A DNA stretch of 64,000 nt from Astrothelium macrocarpum (Eukaryota; Ascomycota; Dothideomycetes; Trypetheliales; Trypetheliaceae), in contig JAGEMR010000071.1 in the NCBI GenBank assembly GCA_021030915.1, positions 94,243-158,242 of the forward strand, written 5' to 3'. A program made the position numbers and the translations under genes. Every line of letters starts with the position of its first letter. Within the stretch, counting starts at the first letter, position 1. The notes beneath the pieces were generated by a model. It saw only the letters and a program-made list of their open reading frames with translations. It was not told the origin of the DNA and did no database searches. Below, piece by piece: positions 1 through 12,262 of this stretch.

Positions 1-3000
1 AAGGATTACCGAGAGCTTATCCTCTCGAACGACATCTCGGTATTTGACTTCAAGTGTTATATCTTTTCTCGACAGATGGCTCTCCTGCTCCGTCTAAGCA
101 ATGTTCGTCGTCATAGTTCAAAACCTGGAATGGACAAACGTTCATACTCGGAGCCACCAATGGGACAGCGCGCTTCGAACCAAGGCTCATCAAATGCCTC
201 AAAACACCGCGTTGATGAGATGGAGGATTTACCCTCTCTCGTTGAGCTCTGCATACGAGCTTTGTCATTTATTCCCGCTTCTGCTCGATTCATGAGAGAG
301 GACCTGAGCCAAGCGTATGGACTTTGTTGCGCGCTTTTTGCTCTGTGCTAACACATATGGTAGTATCGAGTCGAATAGAATTGAACACACTTCTCCAATC
401 GTCGAAAATCTCGTTTCGTCATGGATATATGCAGCCACACAGCAAGTACTAAGTGACAGTGCGACGGCATCATTACCGGCCTCAGTCTTCCAGGAGGGCC
501 TAGATGGTAATTCTGCCGCCAAATTTCTCTCCCATGGTGGCAAGCCGCAGGACTCCAAACCACGAACGGCTGAATTGAAAACGAATGTATATCCTGCAAG
601 GACAAGCTCGCTTTCAGGCCGACGGTCTGGATCACTCGATCCCCCATGGGCGAACCTTTCTGCGACATCCCAAACAATTTTCGATAGTACTACATCTGAC
701 GGTGGGCCAAGATCTGCAAGAGAAAAATCTACAAAGGAGAAGATTGACTCAATTTACAATCTCAATCTCGAACAACTAGCTGCTTATCGAGCAGAACTAT
801 ATCTACTGCAGAGACGTGTTCTGGAGCAGAGGGGTAGCGCGCTTGGTTGGATAGTAGGCTGGCCTGCTGTGTTGGGACAACAGCTTGAGAAGAAAAGTTC
901 ATTCTCAAAGGTGAGTCTACAGGATGAGCAGGGTGACCAGCTCGATCAAGAGGGGTCCAAAGAAATAGGCCCTCTGGATTCAGGAACCAAGGGGCTGCTC
1001 GTGCCTGCGCTCGCGCTTGCCATGGAGTCTTTGGAATCTTTCCGTACACTTTATACAGTAAGTGGCTGTGTGCTTAGGACTCTCTCCAAAATAAACATTA
1101 ACCGTGGCAGTCTCTGAGTGAAAGGGCTTCGAAACATTGCTCCTTTGCGCAGCTATCCAAAATGGCGGAACAGATCATGGGTGACATTGCAGCCCTGAAA
1201 TTGTTTGTGATGCCTTCCACAGATGACTATGTTCATAAAAGCTGATGGGAGTAGTGAGACTGGCGATTATGCTACAGCGGCTGCTTATTTCCAACGAATT
1301 GCCCCATTCTATGCCGAAGACAGATGGGGTTTGATCGAAGTAACAATGTTGAAAATGTACGCTCAGTGTTTGAGAATACTTCACCGAAAAGACGAGTACT
1401 CGCGAATACTACTTAGTTTGTTGGCCAAAGCGGCAGCAATGGAGAAATCTCGTCTTCAACGTCCGATACAAGATTCGTCGAATCCTTTAACGTCAGCGTC
1501 AAAGTGGCTGGATGACGACAACATAAGTATGTCCGGGCAAATGACCGAGCTTCTAGACTTCTCGTCAGAACTACCATATAATGTGACAGTACCTACGAAC
1601 AAGTATTTTGACCGGATCAGAGTCAACCCAATCATACATCATTTTCAGGATCGAGATGGATTCCAGATGCAAGTACAACTACATCATTTATTTGAGGATG
1701 CTATTGAAGCTCAGACAATGAAACTCCGGCTTGTTACCAATCTTGCTGGGCAGACGAGAGAAATTTGGCTTCAAGGGCATGAGCCCGTGTTGATAAATCA
1801 GGGGTCACAGTCTTTCTGGCTAAGTACAAATGTAAGTGTATGATTCGATACTATTCGACTCCATATTAATTGTTTTCAGATCTCCACACTTGGTCATTTT
1901 AGCCTGGACAAACTTGTAATAGAGGCTAAGAAAGTCATCTTTCTTCAAGAATTTGCGCCAAAATCGACTGCTTCCTCAAGTCTCAACCTGACTACATCAA
2001 GTGCGCAAGCACCTACAACTACTGACAAAATACCTCGCATCCTCTGTTACCCACGCCCTGGAGCTCTAAATGCAACGGTTACTCTTTGCCGTCTTATCCA
2101 TATTGACCGAACCAAACTGATTGAGGTTGCTATTGACACGGCAAGCAATGAGATAAGCTCCTTAGAACTTCGTCTAAGACCGGGTTCAGCAGGTTTAAGG
2201 CTTCATATGAATAAAGCCGGAGTTGTTGAAGATAATAGCCTTATTCATGATAACTCAAACACGGGAGCCATCAAGTTTGCAAATTTGCCCCCAAAGGCGA
2301 CTTTCACCGTCCGGATTCCATATGATGTCGAAACAACTTTGCGGGAATTGTCTCTACGACCCGAAATTACATATACAACGAATCATGGCGCATTCGTATT
2401 TCTCGGTAACGAAACAATACCGATCGAGCTTCCCTTGGATGTGAACGTCTTTGACATTTTCAAAGAGAAGGCACTATTTTCCAAATTTACAGTTAGAACA
2501 GCTACTCGTATTCCCCTTCATCTTCTTAGTGTCAAGCTCGAAGGGTCCGACTTGTTTTCTGTGACGTCTCCTCCACGATCTACATTCCCTGCGCTTGTGT
2601 TCCCGAGAGGACCTGCCTCGTTTGCATACAAGATAATTAACAAATCCATTGTTTCGTCGTCAGCAAAAGAAAGACCCCTAATTTTGACTGTCGAGTATCG
2701 CTGCATCGACGAAGATATCTTGGAGAGCGCTAAAGAGAGGCTTCGGACAGATATAGAGCAAAGCTCTATTGCTGACTTTGCACCAATCTTAATATCAACT
2801 CTACACACGAAGTTAATTCCAGGAGCGTTAAACATCAACTATGAGCAAGCCGCCATGCTTCAAAAACTACATCTTAGCTCCTTTGATGAGCTGGGATGGT
2901 CCGAAATCATTTCCAGCCTGCCCAAAGCCCGCAGAGATGAAGTACGCTCATGGCTACAGAGCTGGCATGAAGTAAGCAGTCTGACCAATCTTTCATCTGC

Positions 3001-3663
3001 TCGAAACACATCTAATGCATATCTCAGAAAACAACGATCAGCCTCAAATCCCCCTCTGACCCAGACTACTCAACAACCCACCCTCCCCGCACCATCGTCA
3101 TCGCCGTCGACGTCCCCACCATCCAAGTCCTGCACACCGCCACCCTGCACCTCCCCTCCCTCCCAGCCTCCACCACGCGAACCCCTCCTCTCGCAGCCGT
3201 CGGCCACGCCCTCCGCGCCGACCTCTCCATCCGCCACACGCGCCGCTGGGACCGCCACCGCACGCTCGCCGCCGACCCCGCGGATCCCCTCGACTTCGTC
3301 TACGAAGTCCACGCCAACCCGGACGTCTGGCTCGTCGGCGGCCAGCGGCGCGCGCACTTCGCCGCGCGCGAGCACGAGACTCAGCGCTTTGCGCTCGTGC
3401 TGGTGCCGCTGGTGGCGGGGAGGCTCGCGCTGCCGCGGGTGGAGATTCGCGCGCTGCAGGGACAGCGTGGGGCAAGGGGGGAGGGAGGCTCGGCTGGGCA
3501 GAGATCGGTGACGTGTGAGACGGATTACACGAGTCAGGGGGAGACGGTGATGGTGATTGCGGATGTGAAGGCGACGACGGTGGATCTGCAGGTGCCGGGT
3601 CAGGGGGGCGGTGGGGCGGTGCTGGTTGCGTCGGAGGCGAGGAGTGGGGAGGTGGTGGGGTGA
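1..3663 (+). CDS. trs130: TRAPPII complex subunit Trs130/TRAPPC10, 5' partial
   Basis: Trs130 is a large subunit of TRAPPII, the multisubunit exchange factor acting at the late Golgi. The reading frame is already open at base 1, so the N-terminal part lies outside. Exons by splice signals and frame: 1-314, 364-1057, 1111-1202, 1255-1831, 1880-2971, 3028-3663, about 1134 residues visible. Family hallmarks seen are a helical block with GDYATAAAYFQRIAPFY and a C-terminal block containing VHANPDVWLVGGQRR, placed as in fungal Trs130. The 56-bp last intron matters: reading through it gives a spurious Ser/Pro/Thr-rich tail to 3511, whereas splicing restores the conserved C terminus. The last exon is far more GC-rich than the others. 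The third intron (1203-1254) has a GTTTGT donor and is the least certain join, but it restores LKFETGDY. Confidence 0.9.
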
Positions 3664-4339
3664 TTGGGTGGGATTGGAGATGGAAGGGAGGCCTGGAAGA
3701 CGAATTGCATCTTTAGCTATGTCAGGAGGGATGTTGAGCGATTGGAGTTCATGACAGCGAACTTATGATAACCTTCGCTTGACACGTTTCAATTAATTGT
3801 TTGAACTTGTCTTGATAGGCACTAATTGCGTCAGCCTTCGCGTAATACTTGGGGCTAGATTTTCCATTGGAACTCCTCTAATTCCTATCTGAACACTGTC
3901 CTTGAGCGTGCTTTCTCTCTCTCTCTCTCCGCGCGATATATTAGAGTTTGGTATCATTGCTTGTTCCGTTAATTGAAACATACACGTCTCCTTTGCTATG
4001 GTCGGAGGTTGGAACAAACGCGACATCAGTCGTTCTTGTGCCCCTGGGTGGCATTGTACTGTCTTTGTGGAGAGTTCATTCCGTCGCATGGGGTTCATAA
4101 CTGGCTAGCTATTTACCTCGAGATACTGGCCTTCGCAGGCTCAGCGGCTGCTAATCTAGAATTTGATCTTCATTGAAAGCGAGCTATGGAAGCTGTTCGG
4201 AAACGCGTCATTGTGATTGTCTGCACCCTTTCATTGTGTTCCCACGGTAGATGTACAATTACTACAGAAATCCATTTTCCCATTTACAATATCAAAACAG
4301 TAGTATCAAAAGTCAAACACGCGCTTGAAAGAGGAACGA
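3664..4339. other. Intergenic, Trs130 3' end to RTA1-like 3' end (convergent)
   Basis: No gene is recognisable. A short pyrimidine run of CT dinucleotides lies at about 3909-3928. Both neighbouring genes end here, so this is expected to hold 3' UTRs and terminators, but no motif is clear enough to place them. Confidence 0.6.
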
Positions 4340-5326
4340 CTATTTCTTCACTTGCAATGCTCCGCCTTCTTCTTGTGTCAGCTCCGTTGGCTCAGCCTCC
4401 CCTGCCGCCGCTTCCCAAAACTGATTCTCTTTGTCTTTGCCCTTGAACAAACCCCACAAGTCGAATGGGTCGACAACAGTGATCAAATACGGCCGTTTAT
4501 CTTGCCATCCTGGACCTTCTGCTTCGGTACCATCACGCTGTAAATAGATTTTGTTCGATTTAGGCAGGAGTCTTCCCGGATGATAGATACTTAGGAGAAC
4601 GGTGTAGAGAAACATGGTTGAAGCGTCGAAGACCCAGTAGAATGCTTCATGAGTGTAGACGAAGCCTAAGAAGCCCAGGAAGTACTCGACCGTACGATAG
4701 ATACAACGTATTGTGACCAGTGCCGCAGAGATGTAAATGGTGTTCAGGACGGTACGGAGATTCCTATTGAGCACCCCAGCTCTCTTCGCGCGCACATGGA
4801 AGACTATTGCCAGAGCAAAGTAGGCAATGAACAAACTAGCCTGGAGAAGTAGGCTCGCCTTCATGAGATCAGCGCCAGCCTCTCTGCTGCGTTCTGGTAG
4901 AGTCGTGTTAACGACCCTCGACGCGCCCTGCCCAAGTAAGATCTCGCAAAGGGCATCAAGAGCCGAGAAGGTGGTGATCACACGGCCTGGATGGATTGGT
5001 GATAGCCATGGAATGTAGTATAAGGTTCTTCCGAGAATGAAGTAATTTGCTGCAGCAAACATGATGGGGCCTGTCATGGCGAAGATGGTGCTCACAATGA
5101 CTAGGGCTATACTAGTGTAGTCGTATGCCCCAGCTTCGCGGGCAGCCAGGCCGGTAATGATGCAGATACCCGCGATAGGTATAAGTGTCGTTGTGTACCA
5201 TGATTTATAATGGATGGTTTGGCAAGCATGAGTGATTGTGGTGATAGAGTATAGGACCAGAAACACAATGGGCAAAACTTTGTTTGGTGCGTAAATCCAA
5301 ACGCTGCCTTCGACGATGTGAACCAT
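4340..5326 (-). CDS. RTA1-like multispanning membrane protein
   Basis: Single-exon gene of 328 residues. The chain has about seven hydrophobic segments, followed by a charged cytosolic tail rich in Glu/Lys. The arrangement matches the fungal RTA1/RTM1/Rsb1 family, including an early YAPNK start before helix 1, a SWYTTTLIPIAG stretch, LGRTLYYIPWLSPIHPG between helices 3 and 4, and YRTVEYFLGF with EAFYWVFDA near helix 7. Family members are linked to lipid translocation or to resistance against membrane-active compounds, so substrate cannot be assigned. The start at 5326 sits directly before the first helix, and the usual family length is about 300-350 residues, so the gene looks complete. Confidence 0.85.
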   Translation of the reverse strand: MVHIVEGSVWIYAPNKVLPIVFLVLYSITTITHACQTIHYKSWYTTTLIPIAGICIITGLAAREAGAYDYTSIALVIVSTIFAMTGPIMFAAANYFILGRTLYYIPWLSPIHPGRVITTFSALDALCEILLGQGASRVVNTTLPERSREAGADLMKASLLLQASLFIAYFALAIVFHVRAKRAGVLNRNLRTVLNTIYISAALVTIRCIYRTVEYFLGFLGFVYTHEAFYWVFDASTMFLYTVLLSIYHPGRLLPKSNKIYLQRDGTEAEGPGWQDKRPYLITVVDPFDLWGLFKGKDKENQFWEAAAGEAEPTELTQEEGGALQVKK

Positions 5327-6552
5327 TAGGAGACCGAATAGAGCAAAGCAAATCGTTTGTGGGTTTCCAAAAGAACGCCTTGGGGTAGATATTCATCGAG
5401 ATATAACCAGATTTCACCCACGGCACTTCAAATTTAAGGACAAGGCTGAACCGGAGGATCATACCTCACATGGCAACCATCATCATTCGCAGTCCAAATT
5501 GGCTTCAATGTACGAAGGCGGCACCCTGACTCATGCATGGAGTGAAATTGACCTTGTCGTAGCCAAGACAGCCTCATGCACGGCTCTGTAGTGCGCGATT
5601 TTCGCAAATGGATAATGGTCCATGGGGCTTAGATGATGCTTGACTCTATAGGCTTTCAGCCTGCACGAAGACTGAAACGGCAAAGCGAAAGAAACGGCGC
5701 GAAGCAAGGACTGCACCATTGTTGTACGAAGCGCCATCCCCTATCTGGAAATTTGTACGATCCCTTTCGACCAAATCGTCCTTGCGATGACGATAAATGA
5801 AAGCTCAGTTCCTGTTTGACCTCCTGGACAACTAAAATCATCGCCCTCTCGCCGCATTGCCCGTTGCATTGCCCGTTGTTCGTGAAACGTTGTCAACCTC
5901 TTTCGTCTATTTTCGCACTTTTTGACGAAACATCCGCATCGCAGAGGATATTTTCATGGTATGAGACGACCAACAACTGGCTCAGGTATCTTTCGAAAGG
6001 TTGCTGAATTTTCGTTGTGCAGGCACGAGCCAATCTCCTCCCTGACCAAAATTAGTGGCATTTTTCTCGGGCTAATTCCGAACGTATCCCGAGTCGCTTC
6101 ATCCTTCTCAACACACGTCCTCCCAAAAATGTCCTCAAGACTTCTGTTCCGAGCGTACGCGAGACGAATACAGTCCGCACAGCCAGTCCAAATGTCGTGT
6201 AAATCCCCGAGTCTTCGATCAATCCAGGAGCAACGCTGAATTGAGCCAAAATAATTTTAAAGAGAATAACTAGGCAGAATAAAGCTCTTCAACGCCCGCC
6301 GGGTCTTGATACCAGAGTCTTGGGGTGTCCGAATCTTGACAGTCAAGAGCTACACTCAACTGTCGAACTATAGCGGCTGTCACTAAACTGCATTTGAAAG
6401 GCCATTCCTAGCTAGGCTGTCGAAGCCGCTCAGACGCCTGACTCTAATTCTCATAGCGCGATGGCTTTCTACTACAGCTTAAGTACGTCAAGGCAGGAAG
6501 GATAGACATTTGGCATAGTTGCAAATCGTAAGTATGGAATATGTACGAATCC
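5327..6552. other. Intergenic tract
   Basis: About 1.2 kb between the RTA1-like promoter side and the 3' end of the O-methyltransferase. Only short overlapping open frames without a recognisable family are present. A 12-bp direct repeat (CATTGCCCGTTG twice) lies near 5857-5880. Nothing else is supported. Confidence 0.5.
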
Positions 6553-8043
6553 TCATTGATGATCATCTTCGCGAGTCAATACCATGATAGCCATAAAGCT
6601 TCCCACTGGTTCTTTCCGGGATTTCAGCTTCAGCCTGGGTTCGGTGCTACTGAACAGAGCAAGCCATTCGTCTAATTCTCTCTCCTTTCCGTTGAAATTC
6701 TGAGTCATCAACAAGTCTCTTTGCCTTAGCAATGCCTCTTGCCGTGAGGGCACAGACCCAGGAGTCGGTAAAATTGTATCCATTACCAGGATAAGGCCCC
6801 CTGGTTTTAGTGCCTTCGCGAGTTGCTGCAGAATCTGTTTTGCTTGGGTAAATGGCCAGTCATGAATGATCTTGCGCAGAAAGAACACGTCAGCATCTAG
6901 TATCGGTTGAGCTTGGAAAAAGTCGTGAGCGGAAAAGGAGATGCGAGGTGCAATATCAGGGTCTGTGTTGGAGAGTACTCGAGCACCCTCTGTAACGGTA
7001 GACTCGAGATCCTGGACAGTCAACGACAGAGAAGGGTAATGCTCGGCGAGGATTCTGCAGACATCGCCGTGCGAGCCGCCAACCTATAACATTTTCAGTC
7101 ACGTCAATGAAATTGAGGCATACTCGACCGCCCCGTTGTTTCTAGGAGTTAAACCTACATCTACGACATGTGCCCTTCCAATTGACGCCCAGTCGAATCC
7201 GTTCAGCACATGTTTCAGCGCCGACCCCTCAAACTTATTTTGGGCCCGCATGTATTGAGCAAATTCGGTGGCCCTCGTCTCCGATTGAGCAATGTGTGCA
7301 AAGTAGGGTAAGTCCGTCTCGAACGCGAGATTATAGGAGGTCTGATTTTTCTCTTTCGAGTCTCCCCAACGTTGAGTTGCTTTGGTGAAATATGATGCTG
7401 ATCGTGCCGAATATTTCATAAAGTATGAGGCTCGATTGTAATAGTCTGGGACGGTTGCGATTTGAGCAGATATCCTATTGTGTGCTACCTGGCCGGGTAT
7501 AGGTTCTTGAAGGAAACCACGGGTCATTGCCATCCGGGCAACACTCTTGAGTCTAGAGATTGGCACCTTGGCAGCAGTCGCAACATCTTCGTAAAGTATA
7601 GGCCGTCCAATGGGAATATGCTTGGGAATATCAAAGTGTAGCAACCAATCCAAGCAGGAGAGTTGCTGATACTGTTATGATTATGGTTAGGCCCATGATC
7701 TCAAAGCTTCGCCGCGAAGTCAATGAACTTCAAATCGCTCAAAATCTGAGAAGACGCCACTTACATATATCTGATATTGATCTAAGAATTCACTGGGATT
7801 AAACAGCAAATCCTGTATGTCCTGGGCTATTTGTAGAATATTCGTTCGCGCAACCTCTCGTTGGTCAAATGAACTGTCATTGATGTCTTCGTTCGGCAAA
7901 TGCAGTGTTGCATTTGGAGTCAAAATCTTGGCATTGTTGTTCAGATCTTGAATCAAAAGTTGGAGTTGTGATGTTTGGGGATCTGGAACGTTTGCATCAT
8001 GCTTATCCATATTGTCTGGCTTCTGCATCTTCAAAGCATCCAT
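6553..8043 (-). CDS. SAM-dependent O-methyltransferase, fungal class II (COMT-like)
   Basis: Exons read on the minus strand: 8043-7765, 7671-7159, 7083-6553, giving 440 residues. The N-terminal half is a winged-helix dimerisation region (CLDWLLHFDIPKHIP, then VATAAKVPISRLKSVARMA). The C-terminal half is the methyltransferase fold, with SAM motif I VVDVGGSHGDV split by the second intron, and the catalytic His in LRKIIHDW followed by LKPGGLILVMD. Architecture and length match fungal O-methyltransferases that act on polyketide or other aromatic hydroxyls. No polyketide synthase or other biosynthetic backbone gene is adjacent, so it is not part of an obvious cluster here and the substrate is unknown. 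Both introns (75 and 93 bp) keep frame and have standard ends. Confidence 0.88.
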
Positions 8044-8564
8044 ATAAATGTCTTAAACAAGGATACGATACTGTTTCAATTTCAATCAGCTACTCATGGT
8101 TTGCGAATGCAAAAAGTGTGTTTGACACTTTTTCTTGACATCTACATACACAATTTATTTGCTCAAGTCAAAGAAAAAGGACTCGTCAGAGAGACGCGGG
8201 GCACTCACAGTAGTGCATTCTAGCATGGTGGCACAGTAATTCGGACATCATGGATTATAGTGCGGTGATGTGGTACAAAGTCAAGAGTACCTATTCGTTC
8301 GCCATTCCTTTCAGTTGGCAGCCATCCACAAAGCTCGTTGGTGAATACATTTCGCTTTTCTCCGAGATACCGTCTACACAGCTAGCCCAACGCTTGATGT
8401 CCTATTCGGGTCTATCGAGAAGCGATTGGGCATTTAGCAACCATGGCGAAAGCGGCAAACATGAAGGAACATTTGAAGAAACCATGACGATAATGTATCT
8501 TGAACATACCATATTCTTAGAAAAACGCCAGCGCTATGCTCAGTCCAACCCCAGACACAGAATC
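8044..8564. other. Intergenic, O-methyltransferase promoter side to WLM gene 3' end
   Basis: This stretch lies upstream of the O-methyltransferase and downstream of the WLM gene. A 124-codon open frame at 8250-8624 overlaps the 3' end of the WLM gene on the other strand and resembles no family I know. No regulatory motif is confidently assignable. Confidence 0.4.
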
Positions 8565-9629
8565 CTAATTAGACCCCTTCGTGTTACCCTCAACAGTCTT
8601 CTCAGCCTCCTTCTGCTTCCTTAATCTCTCCTCCGCTGCTCTCGCCATGACCTCTCTCCGACTCAACCCACCCCCACCCACCTCACCACCACTTGCACCT
8701 GCCATCACCGCGCTCTCCTGACTCGAAGCTCCCGCCCCAAGCACATACTCTCCACCCTCCCAAGCTCCATGGTCCGCCACCATCTCCTCCCCCTCCGCAT
8801 ACTCTTCCCTCCCCACACTCTGCCCACCCCTCCTCCAATCCCCCACTCCAACCTCCCGCTCAATCTCCTTACACAGCTCCCAGAAATTCCGATCGTGATC
8901 GCCCCACACATTATGCGTCAGCTCATGGCACAGCGTGCGCCGGATCGTCGCATAGTCGCGATACCCATCATACGCATCGGTGCGCAGCCGCAGCTCAATC
9001 ACCTGGCCGCGATTGCGATTCAGCCCGAGCGTGCGCGACTCGTGCGTCGTATGCTGCGCCGGATCCATCTCCGTGAGCAAGCCCACGCTGAACTTGTGCT
9101 TGCGCATCGCGGCTTTGATGCCGGCGTCGTCGCGGAGCCGCTCGAGGAAGCGGAGGCTGCGCTCGGGATTGGGGAGGTGGGGCAGCGGGCGTAAAGTGTG
9201 GAAGGTGTAGGTTGCTTCGTCTTGGATCTTTTGGTTGTCGACGCGGTGGCTGGCTTTCGCGGCGTATTTGGTGTGGACTTCGCGCCTCTTGGAGGCGGCT
9301 GCTGCGACGGCTTGACCGGCTGTGGAGATAGCGGTGGCTTCGGCGGCTGTGGCTCCCATGAGCGTTATCTTCTTGCCGATGAGTGTGGAGATGGGGAGCG
9401 TCGGATTGGGGAATGGAGGACGGAGGAGGCCAAGTTTGGGTATCATGAGTTTTTGGTTGGAAGTTGGGACGGAGAGGTCCGTTTGGATTGCATTGGAGAG
9501 GTCGGTGATTGTCGCATCTGAGGTAAGGGTGAAGGCATGTTGCTCTCCATGGTGCGAGATGGCGAGTTCAATGGTGTTTGAGTCTGCTCCCTTGACTTCT
9601 TCACCAGATCCAAGTTCGGCAGCGTCCAT
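8565..9629 (-). CDS. Ubiquitin-like and WLM domain metalloprotease
   Basis: Single-exon gene of 354 residues. Residues about 18-90 form a ubiquitin-like domain (IELAISHHGEQHAFTL, ending in KLGLL and KITLMG). Residues about 130-260 carry a WLM (Wss1-like) peptidase domain with the zinc-binding signature HELTHNVWGDHDRNFW near residue 233, which contains HExxH plus the downstream HD. Family members include the S. pombe ubiquitin/WLM metalloprotease and Wss1, which act on DNA-protein crosslinks or ubiquitin/SUMO conjugates. The UBL-WLM order fits the former subgroup. The tail is low-complexity (Gly/Glu/Arg) and lacks a clear p97-binding or SUMO-binding motif. The second half is strongly GC- and CpG-rich compared with the first. 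Confidence 0.88.
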   Translation of the reverse strand: MDAAELGSGEEVKGADSNTIELAISHHGEQHAFTLTSDATITDLSNAIQTDLSVPTSNQKLMIPKLGLLRPPFPNPTLPISTLIGKKITLMGATAAEATAISTAGQAVAAAASKRREVHTKYAAKASHRVDNQKIQDEATYTFHTLRPLPHLPNPERSLRFLERLRDDAGIKAAMRKHKFSVGLLTEMDPAQHTTHESRTLGLNRNRGQVIELRLRTDAYDGYRDYATIRRTLCHELTHNVWGDHDRNFWELCKEIEREVGVGDWRRGGQSVGREEYAEGEEMVADHGAWEGGEYVLGAGASSQESAVMAGASGGEVGGGGLSRREVMARAAEERLRKQKEAEKTVEGNTKGSN

Positions 9630-10213
9630 TTCAGCTTCACCGAGAATCTCGGTCTCTGCAGTTCTGGATAAAGATATGAAGGCACAAAGTATTTAGGTTG
9701 ATCTCTGCCAAATAATCGTGGCGAGAACTTGACCTACGAGCTAGCATGACACCATATTCCGCAAGATTCTTACCATTTCGCCGCTATGATGGCATTTGTA
9801 ATCGGGTATTCCCGTTGTCCATTTTCATTCACGGGTGGACGCGACATCACGTGTTTAGGCATCCACTTGTATGCATTAATGGAACTCCGAGTTATAGATT
9901 TGTATTTGACTCAATCTTAGTTGTCTCGTTTGCAAGGACTTTTCCTAGCAACTGAAACTCCGCTAAGGGTACATCAATCATGCTCGCAAGTCGATGCGAT
10001 AAGATATGGGAATCATAACCAAGAACCATCATATTAAACCAAGGATTCAAATTTTCAAACGACCTTAACAAAACGAAGACGCCGAGAGGGCAAAATGGAT
10101 ATCTTGATGTCGTCAAAACCCCAACCCAGTCCAGCTGAAGCTAGCTCATGGCAAATCAGAAAGCGAATCAGTCTTTCAATGCCAATCTTGTCGCATCCCC
10201 TTTACTACCAAGC
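9630..10213. other. Intergenic tract
   Basis: Promoter side of the WLM gene and 3' side of the MARVEL gene. Short open frames only, none resembling a known protein. No RNA gene seen. Confidence 0.5.
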
Positions 10214-10864
10214 TTATACACCCTGGTGAACCTCCATCTCTGGAGGAGGATCACTTCTTGAAGAATTGCGAGTCCTGACGACGTGGATGACTGCGATAGT
10301 GGTGGTTGCGGCAAATACAGCCCTGTTGTATGAAGACGTCAGCAATGTTATCACCTATCTTGAATGACTTTGTCATATCTAAAGCGCATTTCAAATCTTG
10401 GCTAATTCTTCTGGTCGCCATGTCTTAACCGCAAGGAGTTGCACTCACCATTCAAACGCAGCAAACGCCGCCGCCGCCTTGGCTGCATTGCAGACGTGAC
10501 CATAGCAGACTCTATCGCTCAAGAATACCGCGAGTGCAATGAAGCCGGCAAACCAAAAGATCATTGTTACGGCCTCGGCAGCAAGGATGCCAAATTTGTG
10601 CGCGGCATCGGGGAACTTCCATGGCGCGACGACCAGGTAGACGAGGGCCAAGAGAGACCACACAGAGGAAAAGATCAAGAAATTGATTTCGGAGGGGGAC
10701 AGAGCGTGCCAGAAGCCGCCCCACCAATTGGCAACTGCGATGATTCTGTTAGTACTAGATGTCATGATAGTAAAGAAGTAAATACCATAAGCAGTCAATC
10801 CCAGAACAACAATGGCAAAGACCAACTGCGCAATGCGCAGTGGAAGTGTAATGAGGACAGCCAT
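10214..10864 (-). CDS. MARVEL-type tetraspanning membrane protein
   Basis: Exons on the minus strand: 10864-10786, 10734-10449, 10322-10214, 157 residues. The chain starts MAVLITLPLRIAQLVFA and contains four hydrophobic helices, with LSPSEINFLIF, APWKFPDAAHKFGILAAEA and FWFAGFIALAVF in the positions typical of fungal MARVEL proteins. It ends in a short polar cytosolic tail. The first intron (10735-10785, 51 bp) is inferred. Reading through it inserts about 17 residues between LTAY and VANWW, while splicing gives the family's usual compact loop and uses a CTAAC branch site. The last intron of 126 bp is needed to reach helix 4. Such proteins sit in plasma-membrane or vesicle membranes, and the specific role is unknown. 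Confidence 0.8.
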
Positions 10865-12262
10865 TGCAATCGGGCTTTTTGATTCTAGCTGTAGATCTTA
10901 TTTGTATGGAAAGGCAATGCGACAGCGGGTATGCTCAAGGTGTCGATTCGTATAAAGGTGTTTCAAAGGAGGAAGTGATAATTGAGGGTGTCTGGGAAGG
11001 TCAAAACAGGTTTTCTCACACAAGTTTAAGTCACCCGCCTGAGGGGAGAGAAGTTGCACCAGACACGAGGAGAGAGGAAAGAAAGAAAGCAAGCGCGGGA
11101 AGCAAGATTGGCTCCCAACGGCGGCCTTGATCTAGACTTGGCGCATAGTATTATCAGGCAAGGGCGTTAAGAAACCGTCAGGCCATGCCCACATCCAGTC
11201 AATTTCAAACCGCATACCCACGTTCCGACGCGCTAATGGCTCGATCCACGCTTCACGATGACCATTTGTTTGCACTCTCATACGCGTTTTCGATGTTTCT
11301 TAGATTCTGATACGCGCACGAGGATGTCAGATTTCAGCCGCTATGCTTTCGTGACTCTTCTCTTTTCCGGAGGAATGGTGTTTTGCAACGAGAAGGGCAA
11401 TGAGCGACTCATTTCCTTTGCAATTTCCCCAAATGAAACTTGCTTGTCTAGCTCAAACCAATCATCAGGGACCCCTCATGGTGTGGCTTGCATTCGGGTA
11501 CTGACATGCTTATCCTTACCGAGCCAATCAATCGTGGCAGCATTCCGCTAAACAACGTCATGGCGCTGCCGAGGCTGGGCAATACGACGGTGACGACTAT
11601 TGCTGTGCTGCCTGATGATCATATTGAGAGAGATCGTCGTAGCTGTTCTTGATCAAAGATCTTGAAGCCAAGCCTTCTGGCTGACAGCCATGATCACGCG
11701 CCTTTAGTTCGTTCACTCTTACGTGACGTATTCCTGTGGAATGAACGATGTGGCTCTGACTCGTACACGCGTTCAAGTCATTCATGGAGAGGAGATTTCG
11801 ACAAGAGCTTAATGGACTCAAAATCGTAGATTGTAAATGAGCGCACTATTAGTAAAGGCGCATCCTGGTTACACTCAATCGGAATATTAAGCACACCGTT
11901 ATTGAACAATTTCAGCTCTTCTAATTTATCGCCTCATGTTTCCGTTCACAGTAATTGTCGTATTATCCTGAGACAGAAATGTCGTCCCCGCACTTGAGAC
12001 TGTAATTGCTAAGGGATATTATTTACAAATCGTGTCGGACGATCCTTGCGTTTTGCGAATCTCCAGATTTCAAAGCGTTGGCATTATCGACAATTCGCAG
12101 GAGCACATTGCAAGATCATTAGCATTTGACATCATTGAGTGATTTGTCCATTTCTTTAAAATCATATGTACAAATGGTTATCTATTTGACTCTGTAAAGC
12201 CCGTCAGATAGCAAATTTATGCAAACCCGGGGGTGCTGTGATACTGATCTCAATGTAATAGA
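10865..12262. other. Intergenic tract
   Basis: About 1.4 kb between the MARVEL gene start and the sedolisin 3' end. Open frames are short and unlike known proteins. The stretch just upstream of 10865 is presumably the MARVEL promoter. No repeat or RNA gene is evident. Confidence 0.5.

Noticed and set aside
2972..3511. Ser/Thr/Pro-rich tail of the Trs130 frame read through to 3511
   Set aside because: It arises from reading through a 56-bp intron. Splicing 2972-3027 gives the conserved Trs130 C terminus in another frame.
8250..8624. 124-codon plus-strand frame overlapping the WLM gene end
   Set aside because: No recognisable family, and it overlaps a well-supported gene on the other strand.
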